Positions 1 to 6,886 of a stretch of DNA of 17,465 nt are shown here, piece by piece. The first letter of the stretch is position 1, and each line of letters opens with the position of its first letter. The DNA comes from GCA-002282575 sp964646525. Lineage in GTDB: Bacteria; Pseudomonadota; Gammaproteobacteria; Thiomicrospirales; Thiomicrospiraceae. A program made the translations under genes and the position numbers. The notes beneath the pieces were generated by a model. It did not search any database. It was not told the origin of the DNA and was given only the letters and a program-made list of their open reading frames with translations. The stretch covers positions 1 to 17,465 of the forward strand of contig CAZYER010000031.1 in the NCBI GenBank assembly GCA_964646525.1. The letters are read 5' to 3'.

Positions 1-13
1 ATTTCAATGAGTT

Positions 14-166
14 ATGGTGTTATTTATAGGTTTGAACACGGATTCAGGTCAAGTTTACGACAATCAAACTTATAAAGACACGGTTGAAAAAACACTGGTG
101 TTTGATAATGTTGGTGGAAAATGTCGCATTGTGGAAGAAAAAGTGAGTAAAGGTCGTTTATACTAG
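14..166 (+). CDS. Small hypothetical protein or 3' part of an unknown gene
   Basis: An open frame of 50 codons begins at an ATG shortly after an in-frame stop (8-10) and ends in TAG. The peptide starts MVLFIGLNTDSGQVYDN and ends GGKCRIVEEKVSKGRLY, which looks like real protein rather than random translation. I do not recognise the family. It could be the end of a longer upstream gene cut by the window edge and a frameshift, or a small stand-alone protein. No clear Shine-Dalgarno can be judged because the window starts 13 bases earlier. It lies 30 bases upstream of argB on the same strand. Confidence 0.3.
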   Translation: MVLFIGLNTDSGQVYDNQTYKDTVEKTLVFDNVGGKCRIVEEKVSKGRLY

Positions 167-196
167 TGCGCACCACCATTTTAGGGGATTCGTACT

Positions 197-1099
197 ATGC
201 AGAGGAAGCAGATGGATACACAACGCGCCACCGAAATTGCTCAGGTTTTAACTCAGGCTTTGCCATACATTCGTCGTTTTGTCGGTAAAACCATTGTCGT
301 TAAATATGGTGGTAATGCCATGATCGATGATGATTTGGAGCAAAGTTTTGCGCGGGACATTGTGCTGATGAAGCAAATCGGCATGAATCCTGTTGTGGTG
401 CATGGTGGAGGTCCGCAGATTGGTAAGCTATTAGCGCAAATTGGTAAAGAATCTCAATTCATTGAGGGTATGCGTGTCACTGACCGAGAAACCATGGATG
501 TGGTCGAGATGGTATTAGGCGGTCAAGTCAATAAAGCGATTGTTGGCATGATTCAAAAAGCGGGCGGACGATGCGTTGGCTTAACGGGTAAAGACGCCGG
601 GCTGATTAAAGCGAAAAAAATGACCTTAACCAAGCACAATCCCGCGGTCGATGTACCTGAAATTATTGATTTGGGACATGTGGGTGAAGTAGAAGCAGTC
701 GATACGCACATTCTCGATTTAATGATTGAAAGCGATATTATTCCTGTTATTGCGCCAGTTGGTTACGACGATGAAGGTCATAGCTATAACATCAATGCTG
801 ACTTTGTTGCTGGTGCAGTTGCTGGGGCATTAAAAGCGGAAAAGCTCATGTTATTGACCAATATTGCCGGTTTACAAGATAAGCAAGGTAATTTATTGAC
901 TGGGCTCACGCATGCGATGGTTGAAGGCTTAATCGCCGATGGTACGATTTATGGCGGTATGCTGCCTAAAATTCGTTGTGCTTTGGATAGTGTGACGGCA
1001 GGCGTAAAATCTGCGCACATTGTTGATGGACGTGTACAGCACGCAGTGTTGTTGGAAGTCTTCACCGATGAAGGGGTGGGTACGCTCATTACGGCGTAA
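197..1099 (+). CDS. argB: Acetylglutamate kinase
   Basis: Phosphorylates N-acetyl-L-glutamate with ATP, the second step of arginine biosynthesis, in the cytoplasm. The protein has the amino-acid kinase fold: the glycine-rich nucleotide/substrate loop VVKYGGNAM is near residues 34-42, VVVHGGGPQIG near 67-76, and the C-terminal kinase signature region INADFVAGAVAGAL follows. Length (300 aa) is normal. The N-terminal helix before the kinase core (ATEIAQVLTQALPYIRRF) resembles that of arginine-inhibited hexameric enzymes, so feedback inhibition by arginine is likely (inference). Two starts are possible: ATG 197 with AGGGGA 8 bases upstream, or ATG 212 with AGAGGA 5 bases upstream; the second removes only five residues. 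The TAA is part of the ribosome binding site of the next gene, so the two are probably co-transcribed. Confidence 0.95.
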   Translation: MQRKQMDTQRATEIAQVLTQALPYIRRFVGKTIVVKYGGNAMIDDDLEQSFARDIVLMKQIGMNPVVVHGGGPQIGKLLAQIGKESQFIEGMRVTDRETMDVVEMVLGGQVNKAIVGMIQKAGGRCVGLTGKDAGLIKAKKMTLTKHNPAVDVPEIIDLGHVGEVEAVDTHILDLMIESDIIPVIAPVGYDDEGHSYNINADFVAGAVAGALKAEKLMLLTNIAGLQDKQGNLLTGLTHAMVEGLIADGTIYGGMLPKIRCALDSVTAGVKSAHIVDGRVQHAVLLEVFTDEGVGTLITA

Positions 1100-1109
1100 G
1101 GAGAATGAT

Positions 1110-1532
1110 ATGAAAACTTGGTTGCATATTGTTTCTGCGAGTTTATTGGCGGGATTTTTAGTAAGTTCGGTACAAGCAAAACAACCCACCATTGTCGCAG
1201 CTACACCAGTGGTGGTGCTGATGCCTTTTTTAACCGATAACCCCGATTTTTTCACCCTCACACCAGAGCAGCGACAAGCAGTCACTAAAATCGCGCAAGC
1301 GAGTGGTGCAAAGCGTGAAGCGATTGACCAGTCGGTATTAGATTTACGTGCGGAGTTGCGCGAGGAAATATTCAAGTTCAAGGCGGATACTAAGCTTATT
1401 AAGCAGTTAAGCGATGAGTTGGCAAAACAAGAGGCGGCGCGTGTGCAGTTGTCGGTTGAGTGTGCTAAGGGATTGCGTTCGACACTGACAGCAGAACAAT
1501 GGAAGACGCTGACAGAGTTGGCTCTGCAATAA
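1110..1532 (+). CDS. Spy/CpxP-like periplasmic helical protein
   Basis: A 140-residue exported protein. Residues 1-23 form a classic Sec signal peptide (MKTWLHIVSASLLAGFLVSS followed by VQA, cleavage before KQ). The mature part contains an LTPEQRQAV motif followed by long charged amphipathic helices (RAELREEIFKFKADTKLIKQ) and a second LTAEQWKTL motif near the C-terminus. This LTxxQ-helix-LTxxQ layout is that of the Spy/CpxP/ZraP group of periplasmic chaperone-like and metal-stress proteins. It contains one cysteine in the mature chain. AAGGAGA overlaps the argB stop and sits 6 bases before the ATG. A strong terminator follows at 1647. The family call rests on motif spacing only, and the role is unknown. 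Confidence 0.6.
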   Translation: MKTWLHIVSASLLAGFLVSSVQAKQPTIVAATPVVVLMPFLTDNPDFFTLTPEQRQAVTKIAQASGAKREAIDQSVLDLRAELREEIFKFKADTKLIKQLSDELAKQEAARVQLSVECAKGLRSTLTAEQWKTLTELALQ

Positions 1533-1646
1533 GTCGAGTTTGGTTATTGGGTGCGACACTATGTCGCATGGTGTTACTCAAGGTTTCGCATTATGATGGG
1601 AGTCAGTAGATAACATTTCCTCTGTTATTGAACACTCCTCAGTTTG

Positions 1647-1675
1647 AACCACTCACGATCGTGAGTGGTTTTTTT
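1647..1675 (+). terminator. Intrinsic terminator after the argB transcript
   Basis: A perfect 24-base palindrome (1647-1670; half site AACCACTCACGA) runs into seven T residues (1669-1675). It ends the argB/Spy-like transcript and lies just upstream of the exporter gene. The frame of that gene stays open through the T tract, but this is not coding. Confidence 0.9.
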
Positions 1676-1697
1676 ATGTTCTAAGGATTGGGTGTTA

Positions 1698-2465
1698 ATG
1701 GAGTTTTGGTTAGAGCAGTTGGTGTTGCTCGTGGTTTCTCTAGTCGCTAATGCTTTTTCGGCATTAGCGGGTGGTGGCGCAGGTCTGTTACAGTTTCCAG
1801 CTTTATTGTGGCTAGGCTTGCCCTTTGCGGTTGCCTTGGCGACGCATAAAGTAGCCAGTGTTGCTTTAGGTATTGGTGCTACCTTACGTTACATGCAGTC
1901 GGGTGTCTTATCGTGGCGTTTAAGTTTGCTGATCCTAGCGGCTGGCTTGCCAGGTGTTTGGTTGGGCGCTATCAGCGTATTGGCTTTGCCAGAACAAGCA
2001 CTGCTCGTTGCTTTGGGCGTGTTGACCATGGCAATGGGTTTATATTCGATGAAACAAGTCAATTTTGGACTAGAACAACGTCAGATACTGCGTAGCCCGC
2101 TACAAATGAGCTTAGGTGCAATGGTATTGGCTTTGATTGGTGTGTTAAATGGATCACTCACTTCGGGAACAGGTTTATTTGTTACTTTATGGCTGGTAAG
2201 ATGGTATGGTTTGGATTATAAACAAGCCGTTGCCTACACACTGGTGTTGGTGGGATTTTTTTGGAATGGGTTAGGTGGACTGACCTTAGCTGTGGTCGGT
2301 GAGGTTCGTTGGGATTGGCTGCCAACCTTGCTCATCGCCTCGGTAGTGGGTGGTTATTTAGGTGCTCATTGGGCACTGCTCAAAGGCAATCTTTGGGTTA
2401 AGCGTGCTTTCGAGTGGGTGACCTTATTAACGGGGGTTAGTCTGTTAGTAAGGGCAGCGTTTTAA
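1698..2465 (+). CDS. TSUP-family (TauE/SafE, DUF81) membrane exporter
   Basis: A 255-residue polytopic inner-membrane protein with about eight hydrophobic segments. It has the conserved small-residue motif of the TauE/SafE family near the N-terminus (FSALAGGGAGLLQFPALL) and its internal repeat after residue ~140 (GVLNGSLTSGTGLFVTLWLV). Members export sulfite, sulfoacetate, thiosulfate or other organosulfur anions; the substrate here cannot be read from sequence. Sulfite export would suit a sulfur oxidiser (inference). The frame is open to 1665, but ATG 1698 with AAGGA ten bases upstream is the sensible start, since an earlier one would fall inside the terminator; GTG 1692 is an alternative. 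Its 3' end overlaps the convergent sixA by 29 bases. Confidence 0.85.
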   Translation: MEFWLEQLVLLVVSLVANAFSALAGGGAGLLQFPALLWLGLPFAVALATHKVASVALGIGATLRYMQSGVLSWRLSLLILAAGLPGVWLGAISVLALPEQALLVALGVLTMAMGLYSMKQVNFGLEQRQILRSPLQMSLGAMVLALIGVLNGSLTSGTGLFVTLWLVRWYGLDYKQAVAYTLVLVGFFWNGLGGLTLAVVGEVRWDWLPTLLIASVVGGYLGAHWALLKGNLWVKRAFEWVTLLTGVSLLVRAAF

Positions 2466-2973
2466 CTTGCCATAGGTTAATTAATTTAGCACAACCTTGA
2501 GTTAGCATCGTCCAATCGGCTGGCAATACCAACTGAGCCAGTGCACAAGTTGGAAAGAGTTTGACTTCTTGTTGTAAGCGAGTGTCTTCGGTCAAGTAAG
2601 TTAACAAGGTTTCTAATCCAGGATTATGACCGACCAATAGCGTGCGTTTAGCAACGGGCGTTTGTGCCAATACCCTTAACAGTGTTTCAGCGCTGGATTC
2701 GTAAACGTCAAGAGACTCAATACAGTCAATATGATTATCGCTGTCGAAATGACCGCGTGCACGTCGAATGGTTTGTAAGGTGCGTTTAGCGGGAGAGGTG
2801 ATGATTAAATCGGGATGGAGCTGTTGTTGTGCAATCCATTGCCCAATTTTATGGGCGTCTTCACGACCACGCTCACTGAGTGGGCGTTCAAAGTCAGCGA
2901 GCGTTGGATCACTATGATCCGACTTGGCATGGCGCAGAATCAGTAGTTCACGTAAGCCATTGTTGGCGCTCAT
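2437..2973 (-). CDS. sixA: Phosphohistidine phosphatase SixA family
   Basis: A 178-residue histidine phosphatase (phosphoglycerate-mutase-like fold). The catalytic RH motif is LILRHAKSDHSD, with nucleophile His15 and Arg14. The second core histidine is in LLVGHNPGLETL (His116), and ERPLSERGREDA (29-40) is typical of SixA. In Escherichia coli SixA dephosphorylates phosphohistidine on phosphotransfer proteins; the partner here is unknown. The start lies 4 bases after the pyrE stop with GGAG about 9 bases upstream, so pyrE and sixA form an operon. The end overlaps the convergent exporter gene by 29 bases, so any terminators for the pair must lie inside the opposing gene. Confidence 0.85.
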   Translation of the reverse strand: MSANNGLRELLILRHAKSDHSDPTLADFERPLSERGREDAHKIGQWIAQQQLHPDLIITSPAKRTLQTIRRARGHFDSDNHIDCIESLDVYESSAETLLRVLAQTPVAKRTLLVGHNPGLETLLTYLTEDTRLQQEVKLFPTCALAQLVLPADWTMLTQGCAKLINLWQVKTLPLLTD

Positions 2974-2977
2974 CTAC

Positions 2978-3619
2978 TTAGACTCCGTAAGCCTGACGAT
3001 AAGCTTGCATAGCATCAACGTAATGACCGAGTGTTGGATGGCTTTCTAAGTGGCTAATGAGATGCGCCATGGTGACAATAGGAATAACCGGAATGCCAAA
3101 ACGATCTTCTACTTCTTGTACGCTTGATTTTTCTCCCGTACCTTTTTCCATGCGGTCTAGGGCGATCACCACACCAGCTGGTGTTGCACCAGCTGCCTGA
3201 ATAATTTCAATGGATTCACGAATCGCCGTGCCTGCTGTGATCACATCGTCAACAATTAAAATCTTGCCTGCTAAGGGTGTACCAACAATGCTACCTCCTT
3301 CACCATGTGCTTTGACTTCCTTGCGGTTAAAGCTGTAAGCTCTGTCTTGCTGATGGTGTTCCGATAACGCAATACTAGCCGCCGCTACGAGCGGAATGCC
3401 TTTGTAGGCTGGGCCAAATAGTACATCATAGTCGACACCACATTGAGCAATAGTGTGAGCATAAAACTGTCCCAGTTTAGCGAGACTGCTACCTGAGTTA
3501 AATAAGCCAGCGTTAAAGAAATAAGGGCTGGTACGACCAGACTTTAGTGTGAATTCACCGAAGCGTAATACATTGGTGCTGAGAATAAAGTCTATAAAAT
3601 CATGTTGATAAGGATGCAT
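2978..3619 (-). CDS. pyrE: Orotate phosphoribosyltransferase
   Basis: Converts orotate and PRPP to orotidine 5'-phosphate in pyrimidine synthesis. The type I phosphoribosyltransferase PRPP-binding motif KILIVDDVITAGTA lies at 119-132. The flexible catalytic loop RKEVKAHGEGG lies at 99-109, and FTLKSGRTSPYFFNAG (23-38) is the N-terminal signature. Length 213 is typical. It is the first gene of a pyrE-sixA pair and diverges from folM across a short intergenic region. No clear attenuator was found upstream. Confidence 0.96.
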   Translation of the reverse strand: MHPYQHDFIDFILSTNVLRFGEFTLKSGRTSPYFFNAGLFNSGSSLAKLGQFYAHTIAQCGVDYDVLFGPAYKGIPLVAAASIALSEHHQQDRAYSFNRKEVKAHGEGGSIVGTPLAGKILIVDDVITAGTAIRESIEIIQAAGATPAGVVIALDRMEKGTGEKSSVQEVEDRFGIPVIPIVTMAHLISHLESHPTLGHYVDAMQAYRQAYGV

Positions 3620-3705
3620 AATAAACCAAAGAGTAAACGAACTATGCTATTTATACGGCATATTGCGCTAAAATGGAAGCCCAATGTCGGTTAAGGAGGG
3701 GGCGA

Positions 3706-4431
3706 ATGAAGGATGGCGATAAGCCTTGTGTATTGGTGACGGGTGCCAGTCGTCGCTTAGGAGCAAACTTAGTGAGGCACTGGATTCAATCGGGTTATCA
3801 GGTATTAGCCAGTTATCGCCATGAGAGTGAGACGGTGAGCGAATTACGCCAGCTGGGTGCGCAGATGTTGTGTGCCGATGTCGCCACTGAAGCTGGTGTA
3901 ACGGAACTCATTGAAGCTGTGCAAGCACTTACCCCTTCTTTAAGGGGTATCGTACATAATGCTTCCATCTGGCATTCTGATGCTGAGTTAACACAGTCAC
4001 CAACGCTGCTCGATACAACTTATGCTTTGCATCTCTTTTCGCCTTACCGACTGAATCAAGCGCTGCTGCCGTTATTGCAAGCCCATTCTAGATTGAGTGA
4101 TATTGTTTTTATCAGCGATGCCAGTTGTGATCAAGGTAAGGCAGATAAGGCGTTATACACTGCATCTAAAATCGCCATGGAAAGTTTAATGCGCTCTCAA
4201 GCAGTTGCTTTTGCACCTAAAGTTAAAGTGAATGCTGTTGCACCTGGCTTGTTGGCTTTTCATGAAACGGACGATGGAGATTATCGACAGAGACGTTTAT
4301 CACAAACCTTATTGGGTGTTGAACCAGGATTTAAACCGGTTATCGACGCCATTGATTATTTGTTTGCCAGTCCTTACACCACAGGCTCGCGGCTGGTTGT
4401 TGATGGTGGGTCAAGTTTGTTGCGGAATTAA
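3706..4431 (+). CDS. folM: Dihydromonapterin reductase FolM (short-chain dehydrogenase/reductase)
   Basis: An NADPH-dependent SDR of 241 residues. The Rossmann motif TGASRRLG is at 12-19 (arginine pair typical of NADPH-preferring pteridine reductases), HNAS is at 84-87, and the catalytic YTASK is at 151-155. The C-terminal part resembles E. coli FolM (ETDDGDYRQRR, then SRLVVDGG). FolM reduces dihydromonapterin to tetrahydromonapterin and has side dihydrofolate reductase activity. ATG 3673 is in frame but has no ribosome binding site; ATG 3706 follows AAGGAGG by 6 bases and is preferred. A tiny frame with its own ribosome binding site follows at once. Confidence 0.82.
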   Translation: MKDGDKPCVLVTGASRRLGANLVRHWIQSGYQVLASYRHESETVSELRQLGAQMLCADVATEAGVTELIEAVQALTPSLRGIVHNASIWHSDAELTQSPTLLDTTYALHLFSPYRLNQALLPLLQAHSRLSDIVFISDASCDQGKADKALYTASKIAMESLMRSQAVAFAPKVKVNAVAPGLLAFHETDDGDYRQRRLSQTLLGVEPGFKPVIDAIDYLFASPYTTGSRLVVDGGSSLLRN

Positions 4432-4442
4432 GGGAGTTCTGA

Positions 4443-4511
4443 ATGAATAATGCGCTTCAACTCCAGTCCATTTACATTTTTCAGAGCATTCTTAATCTTT
4501 TGATGGCTTAA
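4443..4511 (+). CDS. 22-residue reading frame after folM, possibly a gene remnant
   Basis: GGGAG lies 6 bases before an ATG that opens a 22-codon frame (MNNALQLQSIYIFQSILNLL then MA, stop TAA). It begins 11 bases after the folM stop and overlaps the 3' end of the convergent gene by 20 bases. folM is often followed by a pteridine gene such as folX or folB, so this could be the surviving start of one. The peptide is too short to show homology and may not be functional. Confidence 0.25.
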   Translation: MNNALQLQSIYIFQSILNLLMA

Positions 4512-4965
4512 ATGGCGTGATGAGTGGAAAAGGTGCTTGCACTTGACGACCGTCAGCTAAGTCAATCAGCAGTGTTAATTGCCATTGCATTTCATCAATG
4601 GTGCAGAAAGATAAAATAGACTTTCCTTGCCATTCATTGGTCGCAGTTTGTGTTAGGCTCACGCGATTGTAACCCATATACATGTTGCTACCATTAATAT
4701 CTAGCTGAACCTTTATCGCATCAACGCCTTGAATGTCGGCTGTGACATTGAGTGCTTTAGCAATGGGAATCGGTTGTGGGCTGATCGTTAACCTCACGCT
4801 GATTCCATCCTGCTCAATCACACAATCCCCCGTATGGAGTTGACAGTGACTTGGCATGGTTAGAATTCGGGTGTTGATTTGTGCTGTGGGTTGAATCCAG
4901 TACCAAGTCAAAGCGCTGATCAGAATTGCGGAGAAGGGAATAACAAAGAGTAACCATTTTTTCAT
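4492..4965 (-). CDS. Membrane-anchored periplasmic protein of unknown function
   Basis: A 157-residue protein with one N-terminal hydrophobic segment (KKWLLFVIPFSAILISALTW, residues 2-21) and no obvious signal-peptidase site, so it is probably an inner-membrane anchor with a periplasmic domain. The rest looks like a beta-rich domain with two closely placed cysteines (CQLHTGDC) and a third later (LSFCTIDEMQW). I do not recognise the family with certainty. Its start codon overlaps the mutM stop as ATGA, so the two are translationally coupled. Confidence 0.7.
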   Translation of the reverse strand: MKKWLLFVIPFSAILISALTWYWIQPTAQINTRILTMPSHCQLHTGDCVIEQDGISVRLTISPQPIPIAKALNVTADIQGVDAIKVQLDINGSNMYMGYNRVSLTQTATNEWQGKSILSFCTIDEMQWQLTLLIDLADGRQVQAPFPLITPFKPSKD

Positions 4966-5792
4966 AGCTGTTTACCGATAGTAAAAGGCTGACACTGAGG
5001 ACAATAATAACTGGAACGCTGAGCAATAGCTAACTTTTCAATGGGGGTGCCACAACAATGGCAAGGTTGTTGGGCACGTCCATAAACATTCAGTGTTTGA
5101 GCAAAATAGCCAGGTTGTCCATCAGGGTTCACGAAGTCTCTCAGTGTACTTCCCCCTTGCTCAATCGCTCGGCTCAGCGTTGCTTGAATGTGTTCGTGCA
5201 GTTGATTAATGTGGTGAGAAGTTAATTGATGACTGGGTGTGAGCGGGTGGATGCCCGCCAAAAAGAGCGATTCACAGGCGTAAATGTTGCCAATTCCCAC
5301 AATAATTTCGTTATTCATTAGGCTGGTTTTGATCGGCGATTTACGGTTGGCCAATTGAGACTCAAAATAATGCGTGCTGAAGGCTCCACTCAAAGGTTCA
5401 GGACCTAATTTATCTATCAGGGGATGAGTAATAAGACTGTCGGTCACAATGAGAAAGCCAAAGCGACGAGGATCATGATAGCGTAGCCATACCGAGCCAA
5501 ATGCTAGCTGCCAATGATCGTGTTTACGCCACTCAGTTTCAGTTGAAACAATGCGTAAGCTGCCCGACATGCCTAGGTGAATAATGAGGGTTGATGTATT
5601 GAATTTGAGTAACAAATATTTAGCACGTCGCTCAACCGATAATAAGGCTTGTCCGATGAGGCTGTTGACCTGTGCGACAGGAATGGGATAACGCAATTTG
5701 GCTTGGCGTATAATGGCGTGCGTTAATATCTGCTGGTCAATATGCGGTGCAATGCCGCGTCGTGTGGTTTCAACTTCAGGTAATTCAGGCAT
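4962..5792 (-). CDS. mutM: Formamidopyrimidine-DNA glycosylase (Fpg)
   Basis: Removes 8-oxoguanine and formamidopyrimidines from DNA and nicks the abasic site. The N-terminus PELPEVETTRRG carries the catalytic proline (exposed after Met removal) and glutamate. Lys58 lies in ERRAKYLL, and HLGMSGSLR follows. The C-terminal zinc finger is intact, with Cys244/247 and Cys264/267 and Arg259 between them. Length 276 is standard. It overlaps the downstream unknown gene by four bases (ATGA). rpmBG lies upstream on the same strand but ends in a terminator, so mutM probably has its own promoter in the 5793-5861 interval, where I could not pick a convincing one. Confidence 0.97.
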   Translation of the reverse strand: MPELPEVETTRRGIAPHIDQQILTHAIIRQAKLRYPIPVAQVNSLIGQALLSVERRAKYLLLKFNTSTLIIHLGMSGSLRIVSTETEWRKHDHWQLAFGSVWLRYHDPRRFGFLIVTDSLITHPLIDKLGPEPLSGAFSTHYFESQLANRKSPIKTSLMNNEIIVGIGNIYACESLFLAGIHPLTPSHQLTSHHINQLHEHIQATLSRAIEQGGSTLRDFVNPDGQPGYFAQTLNVYGRAQQPCHCCGTPIEKLAIAQRSSYYCPQCQPFTIGKQL

Positions 5793-5861
5793 AGCAGGGT
5801 ATCACAATTAAGAATTGGTTAATTGATATTATGTTAGCACATTGAAAAATTGCCCATAAAC

Positions 5862-5888
5862 AAAAAGCCCGAACAAGTCGGGCTTTTG
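5862..5888 (-). terminator. Intrinsic terminator of rpmB-rpmG
   Basis: A ten-base stem (5863-5872 with 5878-5887, AAAAGCCCGA and TCGGGCTTTT) with a five-base loop lies just after rpmG. On the minus strand the stem ends in a T run (TTTTTG). The stem sequence is also suitable in the other direction. Confidence 0.88.
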
Positions 5889-5905
5889 CAGAAGAAGGCA
5901 AATAA

Positions 5906-6073
5906 TTATTTAATTTTTGCTTCTTTAAACAGAACGTGTTTACGCGCTTTAGGATCGAACTTCATCATTTCGAGCTTTTCAGGCGTTGTACGTTTGTTTT
6001 TAGTCGTAGTGTAGAAGAAACCTGTTTCAGCAGTAGAAACCAATTTAATCTTTTCGCGGATTGACTTAGCCAT
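5906..6073 (-). CDS. rpmG: 50S ribosomal protein L33
   Basis: A 55-residue protein beginning MAKSIREKIKLVSTAETG and ending KARKHVLFKEAKIK, with the FYTTTKNKR core. It matches the proteobacterial L33 of the cysteine-free (C-minus) type, so it does not need zinc. It lies 11 bases after rpmB, with AAGGAG-like sequence in the gap, and is followed by the operon terminator. rpmB-rpmG is the conserved order in proteobacteria. Confidence 0.97.
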   Translation of the reverse strand: MAKSIREKIKLVSTAETGFFYTTTKNKRTTPEKLEMMKFDPKARKHVLFKEAKIK

Positions 6074-6084
6074 TATCTAACTCC

Positions 6085-6321
6085 TTAGATGTTTTCGCCG
6101 TTAGCGCGTAGAGCACCAACTACAGCTTCGATACCCAATTTGTCGATAGTACGCAAGCCATTTGCTGAAATACGTAAACGAACAAAACGTTGTTCTGACT
6201 CTAACCAAAAACGTTTGTTATGCAGGTTAGGCAAAAAACGACGCTTAGTTTTGATGTTAGAGTGAGACACTTTGTTCCCAGTTACTGTGCCTTTGCCAGT
6301 AATTTGACATACACGTGCCAT
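6085..6321 (-). CDS. rpmB: 50S ribosomal protein L28
   Basis: A 78-residue protein beginning MARVCQITGKGTVTGNKVSH, with NIKTKRRFLPNLHNKRFW and RLRISANGLRTIDK, which is standard L28. The start is set by the conserved N-terminus and by AAGGA 7 bases before the ATG; the frame continues upstream to 6444, but that part is not coding. It is first gene of the rpmB-rpmG operon. Confidence 0.97.
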   Translation of the reverse strand: MARVCQITGKGTVTGNKVSHSNIKTKRRFLPNLHNKRFWLESEQRFVRLRISANGLRTIDKLGIEAVVGALRANGENI

Positions 6322-6357
6322 GATGAATTCCTTATCGTCTAAAATGACAAAGCTGGA

Positions 6358-6387
6358 ATTATAGCCAGTTATCTTTTTCTTTGTCAA
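6358..6387 (-). promoter_or_regulatory. Consensus sigma-70 promoter for rpmB-rpmG
   Basis: On the minus strand TTGACA (6387-6382) and TATAAT (6363-6358) are both perfect consensus hexamers with an 18-base spacer. Transcription would begin around 6350, giving a short leader to the L28 start at 6321. A strong promoter suits ribosomal protein genes. Confidence 0.85.
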
Positions 6388-6687
6388 TAGCTGTTTGTTA
6401 AACAGTCCGAGTAGATTGCTGAGTGTTTGTGTGCGCGAACTCATTTAATGGTTGATTAGAGAAGTCTTGTAAGGTTTAAGGTTGACGCTAGGTAGGTGGA
6501 TAGATAGCGATGTCTGAAAAATAAAAAGCGAAGCGTGCTACTCGGCTTTTCCTGGATGATGTTGTTTTTGTATGTGGTGTGCTTGGCTACTAATAGATGT
6601 AGGTTAAGTAGAGGTGATTGGAGGCAAGATTAAACTTACGCGAAATCAATTAAAAAACGAAAAACCCTACTGGTGTTCACACTTTGT

Positions 6688-6699
6688 CTGCGTTATAGT
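6688..6699 (+). repeat. 12-mer direct repeat, upstream copy
   Basis: CTGCGTTATAGT, identical to 6807-6818 with 119 bases between starts. Contains TATAGT, one mismatch from a sigma-70 -10 element. It could be a tandem promoter or an activator site; not proven. Confidence 0.5.
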
Positions 6700-6806
6700 G
6701 GTCTTGATCCAATGACAGTAGCGCAACAAGCAATGCTTCGAGTGTAAATTATAGACAGTCATCTATGGTTTATATTTGAAATATTGATTTTTATTTATTG
6801 TGAAAA

Positions 6807-6818
6807 CTGCGTTATAGT
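6807..6818 (+). repeat. 12-mer direct repeat, downstream copy
   Basis: The second copy of CTGCGTTATAGT, about 70 bases before the cbbL start, preceded by an AT-rich stretch. It is the better placed of the two to serve as a cbbL promoter core. Confidence 0.5.
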
Positions 6819-6842
6819 TAGCGGGTAAAGATCGGCAACGGT

Positions 6843-6864
6843 CTCAATTTGATTGAGTTTTTTT
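6843..6864 (+). promoter_or_regulatory. Terminator-like hairpin in the cbbL leader (possible attenuator)
   Basis: CTCAAT and ATTGAG (6843-6848, 6852-6857) form a six-base stem with a three-base loop, followed by seven T residues, ten bases before the cbbL ribosome binding site. The stem is AT-rich and weak, so any termination would be partial or conditional. Confidence 0.4.
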
Positions 6865-6886
6865 AACCTTAATTAAGGAGCCATCC

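Larger units (their letters stand above)
6388..6886. promoter_or_regulatory. Gene-free regulatory region between rpmB and cbbL
   Basis: About 500 bases with no convincing gene on either strand; the few ATG-initiated frames are under 15 codons. It becomes AT-rich toward cbbL. It contains a 12-mer, CTGCGTTATAGT, at 6688-6699 and again at 6807-6818, whose TATAGT could be a -10 element. A hairpin with a T tract lies at 6843-6864, and the cbbL ribosome binding site AAGGAG lies at 6875-6880. No well-spaced -35/-10 pair or certain CbbR operator could be identified. The carboxysome operon promoter must lie here. Confidence 0.6.

Noticed and set aside
6322..6444. Upstream extension of the L28 reading frame to 6444
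   Set aside because: It crosses the consensus promoter; the conserved L28 N-terminus and its ribosome binding site place the start at 6321.
6524..6550. AAAAGC...GCTTTT inverted repeat as a terminator
   Set aside because: Only six pairs with a 15-base poorly paired interior and no gene ending nearby on either strand.
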